From Oxalobacteraceae bacterium (GTDB lineage: Bacteria > Pseudomonadota > Gammaproteobacteria > Burkholderiales > Burkholderiaceae_D): a DNA stretch of 53,680 nucleotides. Positions 20,036 to 28,940 of the stretch are shown in pieces. The stretch spans positions 1 to 53,680 of the forward strand of contig CANGJE010000007.1 of the NCBI GenBank assembly GCA_947454305.1, given 5' to 3'. Both the position numbers and the translations under genes were made by a program. The first letter of the stretch is position 1; the number at the start of each line of letters is the position of its first letter. Below the pieces are notes generated by a model. The model ran no database searches and had not been told where the DNA came from. It saw only the letters and a list, made by a program, of their open reading frames with translations.

Positions 20036-22016
20036 CCAGTAGTCGTTTCTCTGCGCGCTCCAATGCGGTTGCCGCACCTCGCAAAACCACCACGTCACCA
20101 GCCTCAAGAACAGTATCCGGAGCAAATGGAATACGGCTTTTGCCGCGTCGAACAGCAGTAATTTCTGCTTCCAGTGCTTCTATGTTCAATGCTGCTAGCG
20201 ATAAACCAATCGCTAATGCTTTGTCGTGTAAAGGCACGGAGTGCAGTCGCACTTGCAGATGCTCGTCATCGTCGGCCACATCACCCAATCCATGAAAGTA
20301 ACCACGTAGGGAGGCATAGCGCTCACTTCGAGCTGCCTGAACCCGCTGAATCACGCGACGCAGCGGCACGCCTTTGAGTAGCAGCGCATGTGATGCGAGC
20401 ATCAAACTACCCTCTATCGCCTCGGGCACCACTTCATCAGCGCCTCCAGCTCTGAGCACATCCAAATCATCTTCACCCACGCTACGCACAATAGCGGGCA
20501 GATTAGGCGCAAGTTCATTCGCAAAATGCAGCGTCTTTAAAGCGGCGTGTGTATCAGCATACGTAATCACCAGTGCGGCTGCACGATGTATGCCTGCAGC
20601 GATCAAACTCTCGCGACGAGTAGCATCACCATAAGACACTTCAGCACCCGCATTTTGTGCTTCGATGACTCGCTCTGGATCAAGATCAAGTGCGTGATAC
20701 GGAATGTTTTCTTCTTCGAGTAATTTCGCCAGACTTTGACCACTGCGACCAAAACCAGCAATAATCACTTGCCCTTCTTCTTTCATCGCTCGACTGGCAA
20801 TGCGCGTGAGATTTAAGGATTGCTCCATCCATTCGCTGGATGAGAACTTCATCGCGATACGATCAAAATTGGCAAAAATAAATGGCGTAGCTAACATAGA
20901 CAACACCATGGCAGCTAAAATCAACTGCACTAACGCAGGATCAACCAAGCCTAATCCACCCGCCTGATTTAACAAAACAAAACCAAATTCTCCGCCCTGC
21001 GCCAGACCCAAACCCGTACGTAATGCCACGCCCGGCTTGGCGCCAAATACACGAGCCAGCAGCGCGATTAAGCCAAACTTAAGAAACAAGGGTATGACTA
21101 ACAACAGAAGCACTAATAAGAAATGGTCAACCACGAGCCGCAGATCGAGCAGCATGCCGACGCTAATGAAAAAAAGACCGAGCAGCACATCACGAAACGG
21201 CTTGATATCTTCTTCAACCTGAATTCGAAACTCAGTTTCGGAAATCAACATACCCGCGACAAACGCGCCTAAAGCCAGTGACAAACCTGCAATTTCAGTG
21301 ATCCACGCCGCGCCCAATGTCACTAGCAACAGATTAAGCATGAATAGTTCGTGCGAGCGACGCTGAACTACGATCTGAAACCATCGCCGCAATAAAATTT
21401 GCCCAAGAAATAGCAGCAGGAACAATACGAAACAGGCTTTGATGCCCGCCATGACCAGATCTTCGACCAGGTCAGGGCCAGGATGAGCCAGTGAAGGCAG
21501 CACAATGATGAGGGGTACTACAGCCAGATCCTGAAACAGCAAGATGCTGGTAATTCGGCGACCATGCTCACTTTCCAGCTCTAGCTTTTCGGTTAGCAGT
21601 TTCAGCACGATGGCCGTGGACGACATGGATAGTGCAGCGCCTAGTGCAAAAGAAGCGCTCCAGCTAATTCCCATCACTGACGGCAGCAGTTTAGCCATCA
21701 AGCTTGAGCATAAAACCGTCACGACGATCGTCAGAACGACCTGCGCCATCCCTAGGCCAAAAACATTTCGCCGCATCGATTTCAGCTTGGGTAGCGAGAA
21801 TTCAAGCCCTATCGAAAACATCAGAAAGACGATGCCGAACTCCGCCAGCATATGAGTCGCATTGCTATTGGCGGCGAGCGCCAGCGCATGCGGGCCGATC
21901 AGAATGCCGACTGTCAGATAGCCCAGCATGGGCGGCAGATTCATCATGCGGAATGCCACCACACCCAAAACAGCGGCAACCAGCAAGATGAGCGTCAATT
22001 CCAGCGGTGAATTCAT
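20028..22016 (-). CDS. CPA2-family monovalent cation:proton antiporter (Kef-type)
   Basis: A 662-residue inner-membrane antiporter. About the first 390 residues are hydrophobic, with 12 or so helices, including GAFVAGMLISETEFR and GLGLAQGGEFGFVL, which are typical of the Na/H exchanger domain of KefB/KefC proteins. An RCK N-terminal NAD-binding domain begins near residue 415 (IIAGFGRSGQSLAKLL), and an RCK_C/TrkA_C domain closes the protein (VPLHDKALAIGLSL...GDVVVLRGA). It is probably a K+/H+ antiporter gated by a cytosolic ligand. It is divergent from kdsD; E. coli also has an antiporter (YrbG) next to kdsD, though of another family. Confidence 0.9.
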   Translation of the reverse strand: MNSPLELTLILLVAAVLGVVAFRMMNLPPMLGYLTVGILIGPHALALAANSNATHMLAEFGIVFLMFSIGLEFSLPKLKSMRRNVFGLGMAQVVLTIVVTVLCSSLMAKLLPSVMGISWSASFALGAALSMSSTAIVLKLLTEKLELESEHGRRITSILLFQDLAVVPLIIVLPSLAHPGPDLVEDLVMAGIKACFVLFLLLFLGQILLRRWFQIVVQRRSHELFMLNLLLVTLGAAWITEIAGLSLALGAFVAGMLISETEFRIQVEEDIKPFRDVLLGLFFISVGMLLDLRLVVDHFLLVLLLLVIPLFLKFGLIALLARVFGAKPGVALRTGLGLAQGGEFGFVLLNQAGGLGLVDPALVQLILAAMVLSMLATPFIFANFDRIAMKFSSSEWMEQSLNLTRIASRAMKEEGQVIIAGFGRSGQSLAKLLEEENIPYHALDLDPERVIEAQNAGAEVSYGDATRRESLIAAGIHRAAALVITYADTHAALKTLHFANELAPNLPAIVRSVGEDDLDVLRAGGADEVVPEAIEGSLMLASHALLLKGVPLRRVIQRVQAARSERYASLRGYFHGLGDVADDDEHLQVRLHSVPLHDKALAIGLSLAALNIEALEAEITAVRRGKSRIPFAPDTVLEAGDVVVLRGAATALERAEKRLLEK

Positions 22017-22122
22017 GGGCCAATTTGATCTTTAAAGGGCTTAGCAACTAACTGACGACAAGAATTACTGGGAGTGGCAGGATCTTTTACCACTGGCAGG
22101 TTTTTTGCTTTAAATCTTGGGC

Positions 22123-22128
22123 TATACT
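22123..22128 (+). promoter_or_regulatory. Candidate -10 element immediately before kdsD
   Basis: TATACT matches five of six consensus positions and ends six bases before the ATG of kdsD. The predicted transcription start is at or next to the A of ATG, which would give a leaderless message. No Shine-Dalgarno sequence precedes the ATG. The -35 region is T-rich but not consensus. Confidence 0.35.
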
Positions 22129-22134
22129 CTACGC

Positions 22135-23163
22135 ATGAGTGTAACCCATGAAAAAAGGTTCTCGCAGCAATTTGACAACAGCGTTGCTGATCGCGCGCTG
22201 GAGTTGGCACGCGACACACTTCAAATTGAGGCCGACGCCATACTGGCGCTGAAGGCTCGCCTGTCGGCTGATACCCATCAATACTTTGCGCATGCGACTG
22301 CTTTACTACTAAGCTGCAGCGGCCGCGTTGTTGTGTCCGGAATGGGGAAGTCGGGTCACATCGCCAGAAAAATTGCTGCCACCTTAGCCTCCACCGGCAC
22401 GCCTGCGATGTTCGTCCATCCAGGCGAAGCGGCGCATGGCGATCTGGGTATGGTCACCAAAGCCGACGCAATGATCGCGATTTCTTATTCTGGTGAATCG
22501 GATGAATTACTCGCCATCACTCCTGTCATTAAACGCCTGGGTGCAAAACTCATTTCAATGACAGGAAATCCAGAGTCATCGCTCGCTCGACTGGCTGACG
22601 TTCACCTAAACATCGCCGTAGAAAAAGAAGCTTGCCCACTTAATTTGGCTCCCACAGCAAGTACCACCGTAACGCTCGCTCTCGGTGATGCACTAGCCGT
22701 TGCCATGTTAGATGCACGCGGATTTCGCGAAGAAGATTTTGCCCGCTCTCACCCCGGCGGCGCGCTGGGTCGCAAATTACTGACTCATGTGCGTGACGTC
22801 ATGCGCACCGGCAGCTTAATTCCTTCAGTTAAACCCGATGTGATGCTGCCTGAAGCGCTACTCGAGGTCACGCGCAAGGGCATGGCCATGACGGCGATCG
22901 TGGACGATGATTCCCATGTCCTTGGTATTTTTACCGATGGCGATTTACGCCGACTCATCGAACAAGGTAAAGACTTTTCGAAAACACTCATTCGCGATGT
23001 GATGCACACAAAGCCGCGATTGTTAGGCCCGGAACAACTCGCGGTCGATGCCGTCGAGATGATGGAGCAACACCGCATTAATCAAGTGCTGGTGTGCGAG
23101 CCGAATGGAAAACTGGTCGGCGCTCTACATATTCATGATCTAACGCGCGCCAAGGTAATCTGA
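22135..23163 (+). CDS. kdsD: Arabinose-5-phosphate isomerase
   Basis: It converts ribulose-5-phosphate to arabinose-5-phosphate for Kdo synthesis. The protein is 342 residues from the ATG at 22135; the frame opens earlier at a TTG (22117), which is less likely. The sugar-isomerase (SIS) domain shows GMGKSGHIARKIAATLASTG and ISYSGESDEL, and the family stretch KEACPLNLAPTASTT with SHPGGALGRKLL. Two CBS domains follow from about residue 220 (EVTRKGMAMTAIVDDD, IFTDGDLRRLIEQG). It leads the LPS operon kdsD-kdsC-lptC-lptA-lptB. Confidence 0.95.
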   Translation: MSVTHEKRFSQQFDNSVADRALELARDTLQIEADAILALKARLSADTHQYFAHATALLLSCSGRVVVSGMGKSGHIARKIAATLASTGTPAMFVHPGEAAHGDLGMVTKADAMIAISYSGESDELLAITPVIKRLGAKLISMTGNPESSLARLADVHLNIAVEKEACPLNLAPTASTTVTLALGDALAVAMLDARGFREEDFARSHPGGALGRKLLTHVRDVMRTGSLIPSVKPDVMLPEALLEVTRKGMAMTAIVDDDSHVLGIFTDGDLRRLIEQGKDFSKTLIRDVMHTKPRLLGPEQLAVDAVEMMEQHRINQVLVCEPNGKLVGALHIHDLTRAKVI

Positions 23164-23165
23164 TC

Positions 23166-23702
23166 ATGATGACTTCTGATTTAACGTCAACTCAACGAGC
23201 AAAACGACTCAAACTGATGATCTTTGATGTTGATGGCGTACTGACCGATGGCGGTTTGCGCTATGGCCCGGAAGGCGAGCTGATTAAAACCTTTAACGTA
23301 CTCGACGGGCATGGCATCAAGCTACTGCAAAAATCCGGCGTACGCACTGCGATTATCAGCGCTCGTCAATCACCTATCGTTGCGCGCCGCGCATCAGATC
23401 TTGGAATCAGCATTCTGCTGCAAGGCGTTGAAGACAAACGCACAGCATTTGAAAAAACCATCAACGAACTAAAACTCACACCGGAAGAATGCGGCTTCAT
23501 GGGCGATGATGTGATTGATCTGCCAGTGATGACGCGAGTGGGTTTTGCTATTAGCGTACCAAATGGGCACCCTGAAGTTAGAAGTCGTGCGCATTACGTA
23601 GCCGAAGCTCATGGCGGTAAAGGGGCCGTGCGTGAGGTGTGCGATTTTATTTTGCAAGCACAAGGCAATTATGACTCGGCCCTCGCGCCTTATCTGTCAT
23701 GA
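23166..23702 (+). CDS. kdsC: 3-deoxy-D-manno-octulosonate 8-phosphate phosphatase
   Basis: A 178-residue HAD-family phosphatase that releases Kdo from Kdo-8-phosphate. The nucleophile motif is FDVDGVLTDG with D21 and D23; GDDVIDLPVM provides the metal-binding aspartates near the C-terminal part. It lacks a cap domain, as KdsC tetramers do. Two ATG codons in a row begin the frame, and either may be used. It starts two bases after kdsD and overlaps lptC by ATGA. Confidence 0.95.
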   Translation: MMTSDLTSTQRAKRLKLMIFDVDGVLTDGGLRYGPEGELIKTFNVLDGHGIKLLQKSGVRTAIISARQSPIVARRASDLGISILLQGVEDKRTAFEKTINELKLTPEECGFMGDDVIDLPVMTRVGFAISVPNGHPEVRSRAHYVAEAHGGKGAVREVCDFILQAQGNYDSALAPYLS

Positions 23703-24286
23703 GCAGTGACTTGCGCCGACGATATCCGGCATTGCTGCTGCTAGCCGCCGGATCTTTGCTGGCAGCACTCAGCTTTTGGGCATTAGAAATTGCACGTCGT
23801 TCGGGCGACGATACACCCGAACCTACCGTTCGCACTGAACCTGATTACTTTATTGAAGATTTCACCTACACACGCATGTCTGTCAGCGGCAAGGCCCAAT
23901 ACGTTATCAGTGGTAAAAAATTAATTCATTACCCAGTGGACGACAGCAGCACTATCGTGCAACCGTCGGTACGTAGCTATTCCAGTTTGCGCGATCCAAT
24001 GACACTGCGCTCACGCACTGCAAAAATCAGCGCCGATCAAAAAGAATTACATTTTTACGATGATGTCATATTAGAGCGGCCACAAACCCGAGGTACCGAA
24101 TCGTTGCGAATCGATTCAGATTACATGCTGGCATTACCCAATCAAGATATTGTAAAAACCGATAAAAAAGTAGTGATTCAGTTGGGCACCTCCCGCATGG
24201 AGGGTACCGGCATGGTTGCCGACAATGGCAAACATCAGCTGAATTTACAGAGTCGAGTCAGTGGTCATTACGAACCATCGCATTAA
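23699..24286 (+). CDS. lptC: LPS export protein LptC
   Basis: A bitopic inner-membrane protein that receives LPS from LptBFG and passes it to LptA. The single membrane helix is at about residues 9-29 (ALLLLAAGSLLAALSFWAL), followed by a periplasmic beta-jellyroll. Typical LptC/DUF1239 segments include EDFTYTRMSVSGKAQYVISG and the later DYMLALPNQDIVKTDKKVVI. At 195 residues the length is normal. It overlaps kdsC and stands 17 bases before lptA. Confidence 0.92.
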   Translation: MSSDLRRRYPALLLLAAGSLLAALSFWALEIARRSGDDTPEPTVRTEPDYFIEDFTYTRMSVSGKAQYVISGKKLIHYPVDDSSTIVQPSVRSYSSLRDPMTLRSRTAKISADQKELHFYDDVILERPQTRGTESLRIDSDYMLALPNQDIVKTDKKVVIQLGTSRMEGTGMVADNGKHQLNLQSRVSGHYEPSH

Positions 24287-24303
24287 TAAGGGATGCGCTA
24301 TTT

Positions 24304-24879
24304 ATGAAAAATTCCATCGCTATTTTAGTTAAAACGAGCTCATTAATTATTGGTCTCGCTATGCTTAACGCAGCACATGCTGAAAAGGCGGATCTGAACA
24401 AACCGACGAATGTCGAAGCGAATCAGATGTTCTATGACGAATCCAAACAGACCAATACTTTTATTGGCAACGTCGTGCTTACGCGTGGCAGTTTGGTCAT
24501 GCATGCAGACAAACTCCTGGTTCGCCAAGATCAAGCAGGACATCAATTCGCAACTTTATATGCTCCACCTGGCGGCACCACTCGATTTCGTCAAAAGCGT
24601 GATGGCGGCAAAGATTTATGGATTGAAGGTAACGCATCCGATCGTATTGAGTACGACACCAAAACTGAAATTGCCAAACTCTTCAAACAAGCGCGCATAA
24701 AGATGCTGGATGGCTCAAAGATTACTGATGAAGTTGAAGGTGAATTTATTTCGTATGACAGCCGTGCTGAGTTCTACTCAGTCAGTAATTCGGTTTCCGG
24801 TGAAAGCAAACCAGGGAGTGGTCGAGTAAAAGCTGTCATTCAGCCAAGAGGCTCGGATAAAGGTAACGATGAAAAGTAG
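24304..24879 (+). CDS. lptA: LPS transport periplasmic protein LptA
   Basis: The periplasmic bridge protein of LPS export. The N-terminal signal peptide ends at about AHAE (residue 26). The OstA/LptA jellyroll then shows NVEANQMFYDESKQTNTFIG and NVVLTRGSLVMHADKLLV. The 191 residues include a short basic, disordered tail. Its last ten bases overlap lptB, whose ribosome-binding site AAAGG lies within lptA. Confidence 0.94.
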   Translation: MKNSIAILVKTSSLIIGLAMLNAAHAEKADLNKPTNVEANQMFYDESKQTNTFIGNVVLTRGSLVMHADKLLVRQDQAGHQFATLYAPPGGTTRFRQKRDGGKDLWIEGNASDRIEYDTKTEIAKLFKQARIKMLDGSKITDEVEGEFISYDSRAEFYSVSNSVSGESKPGSGRVKAVIQPRGSDKGNDEK

Positions 24880-25621
24880 TTTGCCCAGCGTGCTGCGAGT
24901 ACGCAGCCTCCAGAAAAGCTATGGCGCACGTCAAGTGGTGCATGACGTGTCTCTGGATGTCGCCAGCGGTGAAGTGGTGGGATTACTCGGCCCAAACGGA
25001 GCCGGAAAAACAACGTCGTTCTATATGATCGTCGGTCTGGTTCCATCAGAAGGTGGAGAGATCACACTCGACGACGAGAGCATTTCGGGACTACCCATTC
25101 ACCGACGCGCAGAACTGGGTTTGTCCTATCTCCCGCAAGAAGCTTCGGTATTTCGTAAGCTTTCGGTTGAAGACAATATTCGCGCTGTTCTCGAACTACA
25201 AAAAATTCAAGGCAAGCCATTACCTCGTGGTGAAATCGAGCAGCGGCTCGATACGCTGATGGCAGACCTGCAAATTGAAAAACTGCGTGGCAATCAAGCC
25301 CTGTCGCTATCCGGTGGTGAGCGGCGGCGTGTAGAAATCGCCCGCGCTTTAGCAACCAGCCCGCGTTTCATCTTATTAGATGAGCCTTTTGCGGGCGTTG
25401 ATCCGATTGCTGTGATTGAAATTCAGCGCATCGTTCGCTTTCTTAAAGAGCGTGGCATCGGCGTACTCATTACCGATCACAGCGTACGTGAAACATTGGG
25501 TATCTGCGATCGCGCTTACATCATTAACCAAGGGGCTGTGCTGGCCTCGGGCAGTCCAGAAGAAATCATTGGCAATGAATCCGTTCGCCGTGTTTATCTC
25601 GGTGAAAACTTCAGGATGTAA
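24869..25621 (+). CDS. lptB: LPS export ABC transporter ATP-binding protein
   Basis: The ATPase that drives LPS extraction with LptFG, 250 residues. Walker A is GPNGAGKT at 41-48, signature LSGGERRRVEIARAL, Walker B FILLDEPFAGVDP and H-loop TDHSVRETL. All are standard for LptB. It is followed nine bases later by rpoN, as in many proteobacteria. Confidence 0.96.
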   Translation: MKSSLPSVLRVRSLQKSYGARQVVHDVSLDVASGEVVGLLGPNGAGKTTSFYMIVGLVPSEGGEITLDDESISGLPIHRRAELGLSYLPQEASVFRKLSVEDNIRAVLELQKIQGKPLPRGEIEQRLDTLMADLQIEKLRGNQALSLSGGERRRVEIARALATSPRFILLDEPFAGVDPIAVIEIQRIVRFLKERGIGVLITDHSVRETLGICDRAYIINQGAVLASGSPEEIIGNESVRRVYLGENFRM

Positions 25622-25630
25622 TCGAGGACA

Positions 25631-27121
25631 ATGAAACAGACTTTACAACTACGCGTATCACAACATCTTGCACTGACTCCTCAGCTGCAGCAATCGATAC
25701 GCCTGTTGCAATTGTCTACACTCGAGCTGCATCAGGAACTCGAGCAAATGCTGACTGACAATCCGCTACTCGAACGTTTGGATGACCCACTAGATCATTC
25801 AGTACGATTGTTGAGCGACGGCGCTATCAGTCAAGCACCCCTGTCAGCACCCGCTGACTCCGTAGGTGAAGGATCAGGTGAGGCCGGCGCACCCGCTGAA
25901 GCGAGCGCGGATGGCGCGCCAGCCGGTGATGGTGGCGATGAAGGCAATACGGGCAATGATGCCGACTGGAGCTTTGATGATGTCTCGCGCTCATCCAAAG
26001 CGCCCGAAGATGATAACGGCCGTCCTCAGCTAGAAGCGCATGAATGCACCTTGCGTGAGCACTTACTCGAGCAGCTATCCGTCACGGTCAATAATCGTCG
26101 TGATCGTGCGCTCGTCGAGTTACTCATTGAAGCCTTAGATGACAACGGCTATCTTGAGGAACCTCTGGAAGATATCCATGGCCGTCTACCTGAAGAATTA
26201 GATATTGAGTTTGATGAGTTGATGGTGGCACTCAAACTTTTACAAAGCTTCGACCCAGCAGGCATAGGCGCTAGAAATGCGTCGGAATGTCTAGCGATCC
26301 AAATCCGTCGCATGGAAAAAGTCGCCTTTGTCACACGTCGTATGGCGCTGACGTTGGTTGAAAACCATCTGGAACTCTTTGCGCAGCGCGAATTTAATAA
26401 ACTAAAAAAATTACTCGATTGCGACGACGAAGATTTACGAGAAGCGCAAGCTGTCATCCGCTGTTGCAACCCGCACCCAGGTGCTGCCTACGCCGGCGAT
26501 GCGTCCGACTATGTGGTTCCCGACGTCATTGTCAAACGTGCAAAAGGTGAATGGCAAGTTAGCCTCAACCGTGAGGTCATGCCAAAGCTTAGGGTGAACG
26601 CCATGTACGCCAGCATCCTTAAGCAAAGCAAAGGTGAAGGCTCGCTCACATCGCAGTTGCAAGAAGCCAAATGGCTGATCAAAAATATGCGGCAGCGATT
26701 CGATACTATTTTGCGTGTCTCGCAAGCGATAGTAGATCGTCAACGTAATTTTTTCTCCCATGGAGAAGTTGCGATGAAGCCCCTTGTGCTGCGTGAAATT
26801 GCTGATACACTGGGTCTGCATGAAAGCACTATTTCGCGCGTAACGACGCAGAAATATATGCTTACACCGCACGGTATGTTTGAACTGAAATTTTTCTTTG
26901 GCAGCCACGTAGCCACAGAAACGGGCGGCGAAGCATCATCCACTGCAATACGCGCTTTGATCAAACAACTGATAGGAGCTGAAGACCCCAAAAATCCATT
27001 CTCAGACAGCAAGATCACAGACATGCTTAGTGAACAGGGCATGGTGGTAGCGCGGCGTACTGTTGCAAAATACCGCGAGGCCTTAAAAATACCGCCTGTT
27101 AATTTGCGCAAGTCTTTGTAG
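25631..27121 (+). CDS. rpoN: RNA polymerase sigma-54 factor
   Basis: The alternative sigma factor for enhancer-dependent promoters, 496 residues. Region I is the glutamine- and leucine-rich start ([20 protein letters not shown]...TDNPLLER). Region II is an acidic, low-complexity linker at about 65-130, rich in Gly, Ala, Asp and Glu. The core-binding and helix-turn-helix regions follow, and the RpoN box [10 protein letters not shown] is at 474-483. It lies between lptB and hpf in the conserved order. Confidence 0.97.
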   Translation: MKQTLQLRVSQHLALTPQLQQSIRLLQLSTLELHQELEQMLTDNPLLERLDDPLDHSVRLLSDGAISQAPLSAPADSVGEGSGEAGAPAEASADGAPAGDGGDEGNTGNDADWSFDDVSRSSKAPEDDNGRPQLEAHECTLREHLLEQLSVTVNNRRDRALVELLIEALDDNGYLEEPLEDIHGRLPEELDIEFDELMVALKLLQSFDPAGIGARNASECLAIQIRRMEKVAFVTRRMALTLVENHLELFAQREFNKLKKLLDCDDEDLREAQAVIRCCNPHPGAAYAGDASDYVVPDVIVKRAKGEWQVSLNREVMPKLRVNAMYASILKQSKGEGSLTSQLQEAKWLIKNMRQRFDTILRVSQAIVDRQRNFFSHGEVAMKPLVLREIADTLGLHESTISRVTTQKYMLTPHGMFELKFFFGSHVATETGGEASSTAIRALIKQLIGAEDPKNPFSDSKITDMLSEQGMVVARRTVAKYREALKIPPVNLRKSL

Positions 27122-27217
27122 TTTTTCCAGTTTTTTCACCGTTGCTGTGTTCCTACCGGTCTGCCGCCGGCGGTCGAGCCAGAACCTCCAGCGACGCAAT
27201 GCGAAGGAGTGCTGTGT

Positions 27218-27568
27218 ATGAATCTGAAAATCAGTGGGCATCATTTGGAACTAACTCCCCCTTTGAGGGAGTATGTACAAAATAAACTGGAACGAATCAA
27301 ACGCCATTTCGACAATGTGATTGATATTTCAGTCACCCTCATCGTCGACACCCTCACAGAAAAAGAAAAACGCCAGCGCGCGGAAATTAATCTACATACC
27401 CGCGGCAAAGATTTTCACGTCGAAAGTGAAGCGCAAGATATGTATGCCGCGATTGATCTGCTCATGGATAAACTGGATCGACAGGTACTGAAACACAAAG
27501 GTCGGATTCAAGATCATCAGCACGAAGGAATACGACGCTACGAAGGTCCAACCGAGGAAATCGCCTGA
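27218..27568 (+). CDS. hpf: Ribosome hibernation promoting factor (short form)
   Basis: A 116-residue protein of the HPF/YfiA family that occupies the decoding centre of 70S ribosomes and promotes hibernation in starved cells. [20 protein letters not shown] and [19 protein letters not shown] are typical. The frame opens at a GTG (27209), but GAAGGAG at 27203-27209 sits eight bases before the ATG at 27218 and decides the start. It lacks the C-terminal dimerisation domain of long HPF. The usual next genes ptsN and hprK are not present; a terminator follows. Confidence 0.93.
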   Translation: MNLKISGHHLELTPPLREYVQNKLERIKRHFDNVIDISVTLIVDTLTEKEKRQRAEINLHTRGKDFHVESEAQDMYAAIDLLMDKLDRQVLKHKGRIQDHQHEGIRRYEGPTEEIA

Positions 27569-27587
27569 TCTCGATAATCAGGAAAAC

Positions 27588-27618
27588 AAAGGGCGCTGCG
27601 GCGCCCTTTCTCTTTTCT
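27588..27618 (+). terminator. Intrinsic terminator after hpf
   Basis: AAAGGGCGC (27588-27596) and GCGCCCTTT (27601-27609) form a perfect 9-bp stem with a 4-base loop, followed by CTCTTTTCT. It lies 19 bases after the hpf stop and ends the kdsD-to-hpf transcription unit. Confidence 0.85.
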
Positions 27619-27732
27619 ACTACGAATAACATATCCGAACTGTCTGCCTTGGCTACTCTAAATTGACATCTCACTTGGCGGTTAAGTGAAAGACTGACTT
27701 TTTCGCTTTTCAATCCCTTCACTACGAATAAC
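27619..27732. repeat. Pair of 12-bp direct repeats in an intergenic gap
   Basis: ACTACGAATAAC occurs at 27619-27630 and again at 27721-27732, the only visible structure in the roughly 190 bases between the hpf terminator and the next gene. No promoter with both hexamers was recognised in this gap. Confidence 0.4.
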
Positions 27733-27804
27733 GATAAACTTCTGATTTTAGACATCATAACTAGCTGGGCTTGCTGCCTATCGCACCCAGCACATCTATA
27801 CCCT

Positions 27805-28893
27805 ATGACAGATCTCATTCGCACTCACATCAGCGGCCGCACTGGCGTCATCACACTAAACCGACCAACAGCGCTGAATTCTTTATCGCTTGAGATGGTC
27901 AGAGCCATGACTAAGGCTTTGCTTGATTGGCAAAATGACGCTGAAATCTCTGCCGTATTTGTGCATGGTAGCGGCGAAAAAGCCTATTGCGCCGGTGGTG
28001 ATATTCGCTTTTTCCACGAAAAAGGTAACGCCAACTCCATGAATGGCGCAGCACTCATCGAGGATTTTTTTACCGAAGAATATGCGCTTAACTACTTAAT
28101 ACACCATTACCCCAAACCCTACGTTGCATTAATGGACGGGGTCGTTATGGGTGGAGGTATGGGCATCGCCCAGGCAGGTCCGCAAGCGCGTATGCGCATC
28201 GTGACTGAACGTACAAAAATGGCGATGCCCGAAGTAGGCATAGGCTTGTTTCCGGATGTCGGTGGCGGACATTTTCTATCGCGCGCGACTGGACACACGG
28301 GAACGTATCTGGGTGTGACGGGCGAAATGATTGCTGCGGCAGATGCACTGTATGCCGATTTGGCCGACGTGTTTATACCCTCATCAGAACTACCCGCACT
28401 ACACGCTATGGTGGCAGAAGCGCGCGGCGATTTACGCGAAGCAGTGCGCAGCTTTGCCGCGCCTTTTGCCGTACAAGCCGATCCATCACAGTCGCGCCTG
28501 GCAAAATCACGCGCAGCGATTGAACATCATTTCGCTCTGGATTCCGTGCCAGCCATCTTGGCCTCACTGGCCACCGACTCGGGTGAGTTTGCTACTAAAG
28601 CACTAGCGAGTATGCAAAAGAAATCGCCATTGATGATGTGCGTCACGCTGTCACAACTGCGCCGCGCGGCAACGCTCGATATAGCCGATTGTCTACGTAT
28701 GGAAAGAACGATGGTGAGACGGTGTTTCGAGCATGGCGAAGTGATCGAAGGAGTTCGCGCACTGGCTATCGATAAAGATCACTCACCCAAGTGGAACCCG
28801 GCGAGTCTGCAAGAGGTAACTTCTGAAATGATAGCCGGCTTCTTCGATTCGGCCTGGCCGGAGTATGCTCACCCGTTGAGACACTTAGACTAA
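27805..28893 (+). CDS. Enoyl-CoA hydratase/isomerase family protein, 3-hydroxyisobutyryl-CoA hydrolase-like
   Basis: A 362-residue crotonase-fold enzyme of the ECH_2 subgroup, which includes HIBYL-CoA hydrolase of valine breakdown. The oxyanion-hole segments are KAYCAGGDIRFF near residue 57 and MDGVVMGGGMGIA near 112. MPEVGIGLFPDVGGGHFLSR is characteristic of this subgroup and carries the catalytic acidic residues. The C-terminal helical part is longer than in ordinary hydratases, as expected. No other valine catabolism gene is near; it stands alone between two terminator-like structures, so the exact substrate is inferred from family resemblance. Confidence 0.85.
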   Translation: MTDLIRTHISGRTGVITLNRPTALNSLSLEMVRAMTKALLDWQNDAEISAVFVHGSGEKAYCAGGDIRFFHEKGNANSMNGAALIEDFFTEEYALNYLIHHYPKPYVALMDGVVMGGGMGIAQAGPQARMRIVTERTKMAMPEVGIGLFPDVGGGHFLSRATGHTGTYLGVTGEMIAAADALYADLADVFIPSSELPALHAMVAEARGDLREAVRSFAAPFAVQADPSQSRLAKSRAAIEHHFALDSVPAILASLATDSGEFATKALASMQKKSPLMMCVTLSQLRRAATLDIADCLRMERTMVRRCFEHGEVIEGVRALAIDKDHSPKWNPASLQEVTSEMIAGFFDSAWPEYAHPLRHLD

Positions 28894-28904
28894 CAACGGC
28901 TGAC

Positions 28905-28926
28905 CGCATCTCTACGATGAGATGCG
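28905..28926. repeat. 8-bp hairpin between convergent genes
   Basis: CGCATCTC (28905-28912) and GAGATGCG (28919-28926) form a perfect stem with a 6-base loop in the 47 bases between the convergent hydrolase and dgt genes. Neither strand has a T-run after it, so termination here would not be of the simple intrinsic type. Confidence 0.5.
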
Positions 28927-28940
28927 CTGCACTCAGAGTA

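Noticed and set aside
26435..26908. 157-codon open frame on the minus strand
   Set aside because: It is antisense within rpoN and has no signs of being a gene.
27164..27173. CCGCCGGCGG palindrome before hpf
   Set aside because: It has no loop and cannot form a stable RNA hairpin by itself; it is likely chance in a GC-rich stretch.
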